From: JBDTDV01 sp039922875
Lineage (GTDB): Bacteria > Actinomycetota > Actinomycetes > Actinomycetales > Microbacteriaceae
Direction: 5' to 3'
NCBI GenBank assembly: GCA_039922875.1
Contig: JBDTDV010000016.1
Location: 100,881-164,880, forward strand
DNA: 64,000 nucleotides
The position numbers and the translations under genes are program-made. The notes below the pieces were generated by a model, which was not told where the DNA came from, made no database searches, and saw nothing but the letters and a program-made list of their open reading frames with translations. Positions 1-8,037 of this stretch are shown in pieces. The stretch's first letter is position 1, and the number at the start of each line of letters is the position of its first letter.

Positions 1-118
1 AGAAGTCGGTTAGAGGGGTGAGATCGGGGGTGATAGCAGCGAGAATGGAACTGCGGTCGGTGACGAACTTTTCGATCCGAGCGTTGACCAGTTCGACGAG
101 TGTGTTGCTTTCGGCCAC
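1..118 (-). CDS. Polyprenyl (geranylgeranyl-type) diphosphate synthase, N-terminal fragment
   Basis: Only the first 39 codons lie in the window; the gene runs off the left edge. Read on the minus strand from GTG at 118 the protein begins VAESNTLVELVNARIEKF and continues ...ILAAITPDLTPLTDF. I recognise this as the N-terminus of the long-chain polyprenyl diphosphate synthases that sit divergently upstream of mraZ in Microbacteriaceae. Such enzymes condense isopentenyl diphosphate with allylic diphosphates for isoprenoid and quinone synthesis. The Asp-rich catalytic motifs lie outside the window, so the assignment rests on the N-terminus and context only. A TAGGCT hexamer six bases before the GTG suggests a leaderless message. 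Confidence 0.65.
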   Translation of the reverse strand, partial: MAESNTLVELVNARIEKFVTDRSSILAAITPDLTPLTDF

Positions 119-135
119 GTGGCTAGCCTAGCCAC
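119..135. promoter_or_regulatory. 17-bp palindrome at the divergent promoter
   Basis: GTGGCTAG, one central base, CTAGCCAC: a perfect 8+1+8 inverted repeat that abuts the minus-strand start codon at 118 and overlaps the TAGGCT -10-like hexamer (125-130, minus strand). The position fits a repressor operator shared by the polyprenyl synthase and the DUF3040 gene. A 7-bp RNA hairpin with a 3-nt loop is also possible. Confidence 0.4.
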
Positions 136-195
136 TAGACGAAGACTAGAATTGGTTTAGTAAACGCGTCGATCCCGAGACAGAGGGGGAACTGG

Positions 196-576
196 ATGCC
201 GCTTTCGGAACACGAGCAGCGCCTCCTCGAAGAGATGGAGCGCAGTCTCTATCACAACGAGGCCGATCACATCGCGACGGTCGGTGCCCCCAGGGGGCGT
301 CCGCCGTATCGCTCTGTGGTCCTCGGCCTTCTCATCGCGATCCTCGGCGTGGCCGCGCTGGTGACTGGCGTCTGGATTCAGATCACCATTGTCGGTGTGG
401 TCGGCTTCGTCGCCATGTTCGGCGGCGTTCTGTTGGCCATCACTCCGTCTAAGCGCTCAGCCCCGCCTCTCGGCGCCGCGCAGACCGGGCCGGGGGAGCG
501 TAAGAATGCGCCCCACGCCGGATTCATGGACAAGCTCAATGAGCGTTGGGACAAGCGCCAAGACGGCCACAGTTGA
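196..576 (+). CDS. DUF3040 family small membrane protein
   Basis: The 126-residue protein starts MPLSEHEQRLLEEMERSLY, the typical DUF3040 N-terminus, a short acidic amphipathic helix. Two hydrophobic segments follow at about residues 40-62 and 63-82 (SVVLGLLIAILGVAAL; ITIVGVVGFVAMFGGVLLAI), then a charged, proline-rich cytoplasmic tail ending in KLNERWDKRQDGHS. The family is restricted to actinobacteria and has no established function. It is often found near mraZ and the dcw cluster, as here. AGGGGG eight bases before the ATG is a good ribosome-binding site. A strong terminator follows, so it is probably monocistronic. Confidence 0.85.
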   Translation: MPLSEHEQRLLEEMERSLYHNEADHIATVGAPRGRPPYRSVVLGLLIAILGVAALVTGVWIQITIVGVVGFVAMFGGVLLAITPSKRSAPPLGAAQTGPGERKNAPHAGFMDKLNERWDKRQDGHS

Positions 577-600
577 TGCTGCGCGCCTAAATCCGCTATC

Positions 601-627
601 GGGCCGATCGTTGATCGGCCCTTTTTT
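601..627 (+). terminator. Intrinsic terminator after the DUF3040 gene
   Basis: Perfect 9-bp stem GGGCCGATC / GATCGGCCC (601-609, 613-621) with a GTT loop, followed directly by six T (622-627). It is the clearest rho-independent terminator in the window and separates the DUF3040 gene from poxB. Confidence 0.93.
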
Positions 628-692
628 GTGCCATCATCCGCCGAACGAGCGCAGGCTTTAGAAGCAAGCCGAAATGCGTCAGAGAGGATGAC

Positions 693-2411
693 ATGGTCAC
701 CGTCGCAGAAAATATGGTTTCAACCCTGCAGGAAAGTGGGATCACGCGTGTCTATGGGATCGCAGGCGATTCCCTGAACGGATTCACCGATGCCTTGCGC
801 ACCAGTCGTGTCGAGTGGATCAACGTCAGGCACGAGGAGACTGCGGCATTCGCCGCCGCCGCAGAAGCCGGATTGACCGGGGAGCTTGCGGTGTGTGCGG
901 GCAGCGCCGGCCCCGGCAATCTCCACTTGATCAACGGCCTCTTCGACGCCCAGCGGTCTCGGGTTCCGGTGTTGGCGATCGCCGCCCATATTCCTAGTGA
1001 TGAAATCGGCAGCGGCTACTTTCAGGAGACCCACCCACAGGACCTGTTCCGCGAATGCAGCGTATATGCCGAGCACGTCTCCAATACCGATCAGATGCCT
1101 CGAGTGCTGCGAATCGCCATGCGGCAAGCACTGGAGAAGCGCGGGGTAGCGGTGCTCGTCCTTTCCGGTGACATCGCTTTGGCCGAGGTCTCAGATAATC
1201 GGGTCGATGCTGTCACGGCCACCGCCTCTGTGACCGTGCCGGTGCAGCGGGAGATCATCCGCGCGGCCGAACTCCTGAACGCCGGCAATAAAGTGACAAT
1301 CTTGGCCGGCGCCGGCGTGGCCGGGGCCCATGAACAGTTGTGTGCGATCGCTGAGGTGCTCAAGGCGCCGGTCGTACATGCCCTGCGCGGAAAGGAACAC
1401 ATCGACTACGACAACCAGTACAACGTTGGTATGACGGGCCTGCTCGGCTTCGCTTCTGGTGCCCGCGCGATGGAAGGCTGCGACACGCTGCTGATGCTCG
1501 GTACCGACTTCCCGTACCAGCAGTTCTTCCCTGATGCCACCACGATCCAAATTGACATCCGCGGTGAGCAGCTGGGTAAGCGCACCCATCTGGATCATGC
1601 CATGGTCGGCGGCGTCAAGGAAACGATTGATGCATTACTGCCGCATATTCACCCGAAATCGGACCGAGCGCATCTGGACGGGATGCTCGATCATTACGAC
1701 AAGACGCGCCGAAAGCTTGATGAACTTGCCACACCGAGCAACGACTCAAGGCCGATTCATCCGCAATACCTGGCCCGACTCGTCGACGAGGCCGCTGCAG
1801 ATGACGCCATCTTCATCCCGGATGTCGGTTCGCCGGTAATCTGGGCGGCGCGATACCTGACCATGAATGGCAGACGGCGGTTGATCGGCTCGTTCACCCA
1901 CGGTTCGATGGCATCCGGATTGATGCACGGCATCGGAGCGCAGGTATCGTACCCCGGCCGACAGGTCATCGCGCTGGCCGGTGACGGCGGCCTGACCATG
2001 ATGCTCGGCGAACTGCTCACGCTGGTGCAGTACGACCTTCCAGTGAAGCTGGTGGTCTTCAACAACTCATCGCTGAACTTCATCGAGTTGGAGATGAAGG
2101 CGGCCGGCTTCCTCCCCTGGGGGACCGGTCTGGATAATCCCGACTTCGCCGCGGTCGCGCGGGCAATGGGAATTCACGCCGTGCGGGTGGAGAAGTCCTC
2201 CGAACTACGGTCGGGGCTCGACGAGGTGCTGGCGCACGATGGGCCGGCACTGATCGACGTCGTCACGCAACGGCACGAACTTGCGATGCCGCCCTCACTC
2301 ACCGCCGCGCAGGTCAAAGGCTTCGCGCTCTACGCATTCCGCACGGTGATGTCTGGCCGAGGGGACGAGTTGGTCGATCTTGCTCGAACGAATTTCCGGC
2401 AGATTCTCTGA
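693..2411 (+). CDS. poxB: Pyruvate dehydrogenase (quinone) / pyruvate oxidase
   Basis: Thiamine-diphosphate and FAD enzyme that decarboxylates pyruvate to acetate and CO2 and passes electrons to membrane quinones. At 572 residues it matches E. coli PoxB in length and much of its sequence. Visible landmarks are the N-terminal ThDP-binding region with RHEE and the catalytic Glu near residue 49, the GSAGPGNLHLINGLFDA block, the central FAD/Rossmann domain (VHALRGKEHIDYDN, LGTDFPYQQF), and the C-terminal ThDP motif GDGG (about 429-432) ending in NN. The C-terminal helix (GDELVDLARTNF) resembles the lipid-binding segment that activates PoxB at the membrane. GAGAGGA precedes the ATG. It lies just upstream of mraZ but has no obvious link to division. 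Confidence 0.95.
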   Translation: MVTVAENMVSTLQESGITRVYGIAGDSLNGFTDALRTSRVEWINVRHEETAAFAAAAEAGLTGELAVCAGSAGPGNLHLINGLFDAQRSRVPVLAIAAHIPSDEIGSGYFQETHPQDLFRECSVYAEHVSNTDQMPRVLRIAMRQALEKRGVAVLVLSGDIALAEVSDNRVDAVTATASVTVPVQREIIRAAELLNAGNKVTILAGAGVAGAHEQLCAIAEVLKAPVVHALRGKEHIDYDNQYNVGMTGLLGFASGARAMEGCDTLLMLGTDFPYQQFFPDATTIQIDIRGEQLGKRTHLDHAMVGGVKETIDALLPHIHPKSDRAHLDGMLDHYDKTRRKLDELATPSNDSRPIHPQYLARLVDEAAADDAIFIPDVGSPVIWAARYLTMNGRRRLIGSFTHGSMASGLMHGIGAQVSYPGRQVIALAGDGGLTMMLGELLTLVQYDLPVKLVVFNNSSLNFIELEMKAAGFLPWGTGLDNPDFAAVARAMGIHAVRVEKSSELRSGLDEVLAHDGPALIDVVTQRHELAMPPSLTAAQVKGFALYAFRTVMSGRGDELVDLARTNFRQIL

Positions 2412-2419
2412 TCACCCCT

Positions 2420-2434
2420 CCACCACACTCCACC
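2420..2434 (-). promoter_or_regulatory. Minus-strand GTGG repeats after poxB (possible second MraZ site)
   Basis: CCAC occurs at 2420, 2423 and 2430. Read on the minus strand these are GTGG units, two of them exactly 10 bases apart, the same core and pitch as the plus-strand array at 2496-2527 but inverted. They start nine bases after the poxB stop codon. Short repeats of this kind can arise by chance, so this is tentative. Confidence 0.3.
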
Positions 2435-2495
2435 AGCTGACTCCGTTACTTTCGGGGGCATTCGGGTAAACATTCTTCAGTTATGCCGTCATGTC

Positions 2496-2527
2496 GTGGA
2501 TTTGTGGTGCATTGTGGAGTAAAGTGG
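2496..2527 (+). promoter_or_regulatory. MraZ-box array upstream of mraZ
   Basis: GTGG cores start at 2496, 2504, 2514 and 2524; the last three sit exactly 10 bp apart (TTTGTGG, ATTGTGG, AAAGTGG). Spaced GTG(G/T)-type repeats directly before mraZ are the known binding site of the octameric MraZ regulator, so autoregulation of the dcw operon is expected. The array lies 41 bp before the mraZ start codon. Confidence 0.75.
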
Positions 2528-2567
2528 AGTATCACGACAACCTTGGCCAAAAGAGTGGGGGACGCCA

Positions 2568-2999
2568 GTGTTTCTCGGCACCTATGCCCCCAAGCTCGAT
2601 GAGAAGGGTCGGATCATCCTCCCGGCGAAATTCCGGGACGAGCTCGCATCCGGTGTCGTGATGACCAGGGGCCAGGAACACTGCCTCTACGTCTTCAGCC
2701 AGCGCGAGTTCGAAGCGTTGCACGAAAAGATCCGCCAGGCACCAGTGACCAGCAAGCAGGCCAGGGACTACCTGCGGGTGTTTCTGTCCGGAGCGAGCGC
2801 CGAGACCCCGGACAAGCAGCATCGGGTTACCGTACCGGCGCCGCTGCGCAACTACGCCGGGCTGGAGCGCGAACTCATCGTCATCGGCGCCGGTAGTCGG
2901 GCCGAGATCTGGGATGCCGCGGCCTGGGAGACCTACCTGGCAGAGCAGGAAGCGACCTTCGCCAACACGACGGAGGAGGTGATCCCGGGACTCTTCTAG
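2568..2999 (+). CDS. mraZ: Transcriptional regulator MraZ
   Basis: First gene of the dcw operon. The 143 residues carry two tandem SpoVT/AbrB-like MraZ halves: MFLGTYAPKLDEKGRIILPA at the start and the second DKQHRVTVPAPLRNYAGL around residues 84-101, each with the conserved D(E/K)xGRxxxPA-type core. MraZ proteins form ring-shaped oligomers that bind tandem repeats upstream of their own gene; four GTGG repeats are present here. The GTG start follows a GGGGGA Shine-Dalgarno element and the length is typical. Expected to set the level of the downstream cell-wall and division genes. Confidence 0.97.
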   Translation: MFLGTYAPKLDEKGRIILPAKFRDELASGVVMTRGQEHCLYVFSQREFEALHEKIRQAPVTSKQARDYLRVFLSGASAETPDKQHRVTVPAPLRNYAGLERELIVIGAGSRAEIWDAAAWETYLAEQEATFANTTEEVIPGLF

Positions 3000-3107
3000 C
3001 CCCTGGCGCCCGACTCCCAGCCATTTTTCGCCCTGACACACTTCCCCGGTGCCAGGTCGAAATGGATGGGGATCAGGCATCAGGAGCCGTGCGAAGAGCC
3101 GGAAGCC

Positions 3108-4058
3108 ATGGCGGCAGAAATTCACACTCCCGTTCTCTTGCATCGGTGCGTCGATCTTCTCGCGCCCGCGCTGACCGCCGACGGTGCGGTCCTGGTAGAC
3201 GCCACCCTGGGGATGGGCGGGCACGCCGAGGCGTTTCTGAGCCGGTTCCCCGGTCTCGTCCTCGTCGGACTGGATCGGGATCCGGAAGCACTGGCGATCG
3301 CCGATGAACGTCTGGCCCGGTTCGGCGAGCGCGTGCACGCGGTGCATACCGTGTACGACGGCATCGACGAGGCGCTGCGTCGGCTGAAAATCCCGGCCGT
3401 TGCCGGGGTGTTGTTTGATCTGGGAGTCTCGTCGTTGCAGTTGGACCGGGTCGAGCGGGGCTTCTCGTACTCAAAGGATGCGCCACTGGACATGCGGATG
3501 GATGCCACTGGTGAGCTGACCGCTGCGAACGTCCTGGCCCGCTATTCCGAATCCGAACTACGCCGGATCTTTCACGATTACGGTGAGGAGCGACTGGCGA
3601 CGCGCTACGCCAGGGCAATCGTGGCGGCCCGCGCCGAGGCACCTTTCCTGCGCTCCGGCCGGCTGGTCGAGGTACTCACCGCGGTCACTCCGGTCGCGGT
3701 GCAGCGCCAGGGTCACCCGGCGAAACGAGTATTCCAGGCGTTGCGGATCGAGGTCAATCAGGAGCTGGCCGCGCTGGAGGCCGCCATTCCGCGCGCGATC
3801 GGGTCGCTTCAGGTCGGCGGTCGGATCGTGGTACTTGCATACCAGTCCCTGGAAGACCGGATCGTGAAACATGCGTTGCATGCGGTTAGCAGCTCCACTG
3901 CGCCGGAGGGACTGCCAGTGGAGTTGCCAGAACACCGGCCGCAGTTCCGGCTGCTGATCCGCGGCGCGGAACTCGCGTCGGATCAGGAGAAGAGCGCCAA
4001 CTCACGAGCAGCATCGGTCCGGCTCCGCGCGGCGGAACGGGTAAGGAGTCCGCAATGA
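3108..4058 (+). CDS. rsmH: 16S rRNA (cytosine(1402)-N(4))-methyltransferase RsmH
   Basis: AdoMet-dependent methylation of C1402 in the decoding centre of 16S rRNA. From the ATG at 3108 (GGAAG ribosome-binding site) the 316-residue protein begins MAAEIHTPVLLHRCVDLL, the conserved start of the family. It has the AdoMet motif VDATLGMGGHAEA (about 29-41), FDLGVSSLQLD, and the insertion domain SFSYSKDAPLDMRMD-like segment, ending with HRPQFRLLIRGAELASDQEKSANSRAASVRLRAAERV, all typical. A longer reading from ATG 3066 is possible but adds unconserved residues. Its stop overlaps the next start by 4 bases. Confidence 0.96.
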   Translation: MAAEIHTPVLLHRCVDLLAPALTADGAVLVDATLGMGGHAEAFLSRFPGLVLVGLDRDPEALAIADERLARFGERVHAVHTVYDGIDEALRRLKIPAVAGVLFDLGVSSLQLDRVERGFSYSKDAPLDMRMDATGELTAANVLARYSESELRRIFHDYGEERLATRYARAIVAARAEAPFLRSGRLVEVLTAVTPVAVQRQGHPAKRVFQALRIEVNQELAALEAAIPRAIGSLQVGGRIVVLAYQSLEDRIVKHALHAVSSSTAPEGLPVELPEHRPQFRLLIRGAELASDQEKSANSRAASVRLRAAERVRSPQ

Positions 4059-4666
4059 GCAATCTTGCGCCCAGCTACGCCGCGCCGAAGCCCCGGCCCG
4101 GTGCACCCGGCACCGAGCGCCGCCGGCTGAGAGCGGTCTCGGCACAGGCGCTTCGGCGGGCCAGACCCCGCCCGATCTATGCGGTTATCACTGTCGCCAC
4201 GCTGATGCTGATCGTCGTCGCGCAGTTGCTGCTGAGCATCATGGTCTCCCAGGGCGCGTATCAGATCAGTACCGTCGAATCCACCAGCAAGGACTTGCAA
4301 CGCAGTTACCAGGCGGTGTCGGAGGACCTCGACCGGGTCGCGTCGCCGCAGAATCTCGCGGCCAACGCGGAGGCGTTGGGAATGGTGATCAATTCCACCC
4401 CGGTCTACCTTCGGCTATCTGATGGGGCGGTCCTCGGCTCTCCGTCCGCCGCAGCAGCCGACGCCGGGACCGTCACGGCCGGCGCAGGGAACCTGGTACC
4501 GAACTCGCTCCTGGCCGGAGTTCCCCTGGTGACCGCACCGAAGGTATCCCCGGCCACAACGCCGCAAACCCCAGCCGAATCCGATCCTGCCAGCGCGTCG
4601 GCGGCGGTGGGATCGCCGGCGCCCGTACCGTTGGATGGTGCGCTGCCAGCACCGACAACACACTGA
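4055..4666 (+). CDS. ftsL: FtsL-like bitopic division protein
   Basis: A 203-residue protein in the fixed ftsL position between rsmH and ftsI. It has a basic cytoplasmic N-terminus rich in Pro and Arg (about 1-47), one transmembrane helix (YAVITVATLMLIVVAQLLLSI, about 49-69), then a short predicted coiled coil (STVESTSKDLQRSYQAVSEDLDRV) and a low-complexity Ala/Pro/Thr tail. FtsL proteins diverge strongly in sequence and act with FtsB and FtsQ to activate the FtsWI septal synthase. The assignment depends on topology and position. It begins inside the rsmH stop (ATGA), so translation is probably coupled. Confidence 0.8.
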   Translation: MSNLAPSYAAPKPRPGAPGTERRRLRAVSAQALRRARPRPIYAVITVATLMLIVVAQLLLSIMVSQGAYQISTVESTSKDLQRSYQAVSEDLDRVASPQNLAANAEALGMVINSTPVYLRLSDGAVLGSPSAAAADAGTVTAGAGNLVPNSLLAGVPLVTAPKVSPATTPQTPAESDPASASAAVGSPAPVPLDGALPAPTTH

Positions 4667-4732
4667 CGATGCACGCGCACTGACAGTGGACCCACTGGCA
4701 TCAGGCATACAAACGAGGTGAGGACGAATCCG

Positions 4733-6481
4733 GTGATCACCGCACGGTCGAGCAGGCGCCGGTCAGTGGTGGCCATCCTGACCATCCTCGCCGTCGTCGG
4801 GGTCTTTGCGGTCAAGCTCGTAGATATCCAGATCGTCCAGGCCGCCGAGTTGGACAAGCAGTCAACAGCCGCTCGCGCGGTGCCCAGCGCGGTCTTCGGC
4901 ACCAGGGGGGACATTCTGGACACCAACGGTGTGACCCTGGCCGGAACGGTGATGCGCTACGACGTGGCCGTCTCGCCGTACGACGCGAGCCAAGACGATC
5001 CGGCCGCCTATGCCAAGGACGTCGTGAAAATCGGCACTGCGACCGGGCTCGGTGGACCGGCGGTGCAGAAGATCATTTCGGATGCCCTCGCCGAGAATCC
5101 GAAATCGCTGTATGCCTCGATCATCAAGAGCGTTGACGTGACCACCCTCATCGCGTTGGAGAAGCTCAATATCCAGTGGCTGTACTACCAGCGTCATGAT
5201 GCGCGCACCTACCCGGACGGCGCCGTGGCGGGAAACATCGTCGGCTTCGTCGGGTCAGACGGCCAGGCGCAAGCCGGAGTGGAATTGGGCTGGAATAACT
5301 GCCTGGCGGGCCAGAACGGCGAAGAGACCTATCAGCGCGGAGCCGACGGTACTCCGATCCCCGGCAGCACCAGCACCATCAAACCCGCCAAAGACGGCGG
5401 GACCATCCGGTTGACTCTGGATGCCGACCTGCAATATTTCGCACAGCAGAAGCTCACCGAGGCGGTGCGGTCCCTGGGCGCAACCTACGGTGCGGTCACG
5501 ATCGAGGAGGTCAAGACCGGCAAGCTGCGCACGGTGGCCGAGTATCCGTCGGTCGACCCCAACAACGTGTCGGCCACCGCGCCTGAGTCCCGCGGCTCAC
5601 ACGCGTTCACCTCGCCGTTCGAGCCGGGGTCCACTTTCAAGGCGGTGACCGCCTCATCGTTGATCGACGCCGGACTTGCAGACCCGCTAACCCAGGTGAT
5701 CTCCCCCTACCGGTTCCGATCCGGAAACGGCGCAGACCTGACCGACGATTCCTATCACGAAGACGAGCGATTGACCCTGACCGGAGTCTTGGTACGGTCC
5801 TCCAATACCGCGATCTCCAAGCTCGGTACCAGGATGAGCGACGCCGACAGGTACGCGTACATGCAAAAATTCGGGCTCGGTGAGAAGACCGCGGTCGGCT
5901 TCCCTGGCGAAAGCGCCGGGATCCTCAACCCGTACCAGAAGTGGGATGACCAGACCAAGTACGCCACCACGTTCGGGCAGGGTCTGTCTATCACCTCGAT
6001 CCAGCTGGCCAGTATTTATCAGACTCTGGGCAATGGCGGGGTACGCGTGCCCGTGCAGTTGGTCGAGGGCTGTACCCAGAAGGACGGCACCGTGACGCAG
6101 CAGCCGAAGCCCAAGGAAACCAGGGTGGTCTCGGCCAAGGCGGCGCAGGAGACCGTTAACATGCTCGAGGCGGTCGTGACCAAGGGCGAGAACGCCAAGG
6201 CGGAGGCTATCCCCGGCTATCGGATCGCCGCGAAAACCGGCACCGCACAGCAGGCCGACGGCAACGGCGGCTACAAATCTAGCTACTTCGTTTCGGTCAC
6301 CGGCGTCGCCCCGGCCGAGGACCCGCAGTACGTCGTTTCGGTGAACATCGCCAACCCGATTACCATTAGGGAGTCGCCAGCCGCCATTCCCCTGTTCAAG
6401 ACGATCATGTTGCAGGTGTTGAAAAAGTACCGGATCAAGCCGGCGACCACCCAGCCACCCGACTACCCGCCTTACTACTGA
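4733..6481 (+). CDS. ftsI: Septal peptidoglycan transpeptidase FtsI (class B PBP3)
   Basis: Penicillin-binding transpeptidase that cross-links septal wall together with FtsW. The 582-residue reading has an N-terminal membrane anchor (VVAILTILAVVGVFAVKLV), the PBP dimer domain beginning SAVFGTRGDILDTNGV, and the transpeptidase motifs GSTFK (Ser near 300), SSN (about 355) and KTGTA (about 501). No PASTA domain follows. I chose GTG 4733 because GAGGA lies eight bases upstream; GTG 4718 is in frame but has no ribosome-binding site. It follows ftsL after 66 bases and precedes murE by 11. Confidence 0.95.
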   Translation: MITARSSRRRSVVAILTILAVVGVFAVKLVDIQIVQAAELDKQSTAARAVPSAVFGTRGDILDTNGVTLAGTVMRYDVAVSPYDASQDDPAAYAKDVVKIGTATGLGGPAVQKIISDALAENPKSLYASIIKSVDVTTLIALEKLNIQWLYYQRHDARTYPDGAVAGNIVGFVGSDGQAQAGVELGWNNCLAGQNGEETYQRGADGTPIPGSTSTIKPAKDGGTIRLTLDADLQYFAQQKLTEAVRSLGATYGAVTIEEVKTGKLRTVAEYPSVDPNNVSATAPESRGSHAFTSPFEPGSTFKAVTASSLIDAGLADPLTQVISPYRFRSGNGADLTDDSYHEDERLTLTGVLVRSSNTAISKLGTRMSDADRYAYMQKFGLGEKTAVGFPGESAGILNPYQKWDDQTKYATTFGQGLSITSIQLASIYQTLGNGGVRVPVQLVEGCTQKDGTVTQQPKPKETRVVSAKAAQETVNMLEAVVTKGENAKAEAIPGYRIAAKTGTAQQADGNGGYKSSYFVSVTGVAPAEDPQYVVSVNIANPITIRESPAAIPLFKTIMLQVLKKYRIKPATTQPPDYPPYY

Positions 6482-6492
6482 AAGAGAGCCAC

Positions 6493-8037
6493 GTGACCGT
6501 CTCGGCGCAGCCTTCACTTCGCCCGGAACACCCTGTGGCCCGCGCACTGGTCCAGTTGGTCACCGAGTTCGATCTCGACCACATCGGCGAGCTGGATTCA
6601 GTCGAGGTTTCCGGCCTTTCGGTGAACTCCAAGGACGTCGGCGCCGGTGACCTCTATGCCGGAGTGCCGGGAACCCATGCCCACGGCGCGCGATTCGCCA
6701 CGGAGGCGGCCGCGGCAGGTGCGGTCGCAATCCTGACCGACCAGGCCGGTGCGCAGCTGGCAGCGGACAGCGGATTGCCGGTGATCCTCACCCACGACGT
6801 TCGTTCGGCGATCGGCCCCATCGCCGCCTGGATCTATCGCACCGACGAGAACCCGGCCACCCTATACGCGGTTACCGGCACCAACGGCAAGACCAGTGTG
6901 GTCTATCTGTTGAACGCGATTCTTACCCAGCTCGGCATCATCGCCGGATTAAGTTCTACAGCGGAACGGCGGATCGGGTCGCGAGCCGTGGTCAGCCAGC
7001 TCACCACTCCGGAGGCCAGCGAACTGCACGCACTACTGGCCAGGATGCGCGAGGAGGAGGTCCGAGCGGTCGCCGTCGAGGTCTCAGCTCAGGCGCTGAG
7101 CCGCCATCGCGTCGACGGATTGATCTTCGATGTCGCCGGTTTTACCAATCTCAGCCATGACCACCTGGACGATTACGGCGACCTCGACACGTACTTCAAG
7201 GCGAAATTGGAGCTTTTCCAACCCGACCACGCCAAGCGCGGTGTGGCAATGGCCGACTCGGACTGGGGCCGAAGGATGGTCGAAGAGTCACACATACCCA
7301 TCACCACCGTGTCGACCTCGGTGGGTTCAGACGCCGATTGGACGGTGACTGTCCTCCAGGAGAGGATCGGGTACACCGAGTTCCGGCTGGAGGGGCCGGA
7401 TGGCCGGGGCCTGCAGACCAAGGTTCCCGTTCTCGGCTGGTATATGGCAGCGAATGCGGCGCTGGCGATCGTGATGCTGGTCGAATCCGGGTTCGACCTG
7501 GACGCCATCGCGCAAGCACTGCATCGCGACGGCGGAATCGACGTCTACATTCCCGGCCGGGCCGAACGCGTCTCCGGGGAGCGCGGCCCGATCGTCTTGA
7601 TCGATTATGGACACTCACCCGATGCGTTTCTGAATACCCTCGGTGCGATCCGCAAGGTGACCGACGGCCGGATTGTGATGGTGTTCGGTGCGGATGGCGA
7701 TCGGGACACGACAAAGCGGGCAGATATGGGGGCAATCGCCGCTCGCGGCTCAGACGCAGTGGTCATCACCGACTTCCACCCGCGATTCGAGGATCCCGCG
7801 GCCATCCGTGCCGCCCTGCTGGAGGGAGCGCGTCGCGCCGTGCCGGAATTGGAGCTGTACGAGGTCCCCGACCCCAGGGCCGGCTTCCGTAAGGCGTTGT
7901 CGCTGGCGGGAGAGGGCGACGTCGTGCTCTATGCCGGGCCGGGCCACGAAGACTATCAAGAGGTTGCCGGTGTGCACTTGCCGTACTCGGCCCGCGACGA
8001 CGCCCGAGTGGCGTTGCGCGAGGCGGGGTGGCTGTAA
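6493..8037 (+). CDS. murE: UDP-MurNAc-dipeptide:third-residue ligase MurE
   Basis: ATP-dependent addition of residue 3 of the peptidoglycan stem peptide. Mur ligase N-terminal, central (TGTNGKTS, about 128-135) and C-terminal domains are complete in 514 residues; the carbamylated-Lys region lies around FKAKLELF. The substrate loop, which in meso-diaminopimelate enzymes reads DNPR, here reads D-F-H-P-R (427-431) in VVITDFHPRFEDPA. That argues against DAP and fits a Lys, Orn, diaminobutyrate or homoserine type wall, as in Microbacteriaceae. The GTG start follows AAAGAGAG; murF starts directly after the stop. Confidence 0.94.
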   Translation: MTVSAQPSLRPEHPVARALVQLVTEFDLDHIGELDSVEVSGLSVNSKDVGAGDLYAGVPGTHAHGARFATEAAAAGAVAILTDQAGAQLAADSGLPVILTHDVRSAIGPIAAWIYRTDENPATLYAVTGTNGKTSVVYLLNAILTQLGIIAGLSSTAERRIGSRAVVSQLTTPEASELHALLARMREEEVRAVAVEVSAQALSRHRVDGLIFDVAGFTNLSHDHLDDYGDLDTYFKAKLELFQPDHAKRGVAMADSDWGRRMVEESHIPITTVSTSVGSDADWTVTVLQERIGYTEFRLEGPDGRGLQTKVPVLGWYMAANAALAIVMLVESGFDLDAIAQALHRDGGIDVYIPGRAERVSGERGPIVLIDYGHSPDAFLNTLGAIRKVTDGRIVMVFGADGDRDTTKRADMGAIAARGSDAVVITDFHPRFEDPAAIRAALLEGARRAVPELELYEVPDPRAGFRKALSLAGEGDVVLYAGPGHEDYQEVAGVHLPYSARDDARVALREAGWL

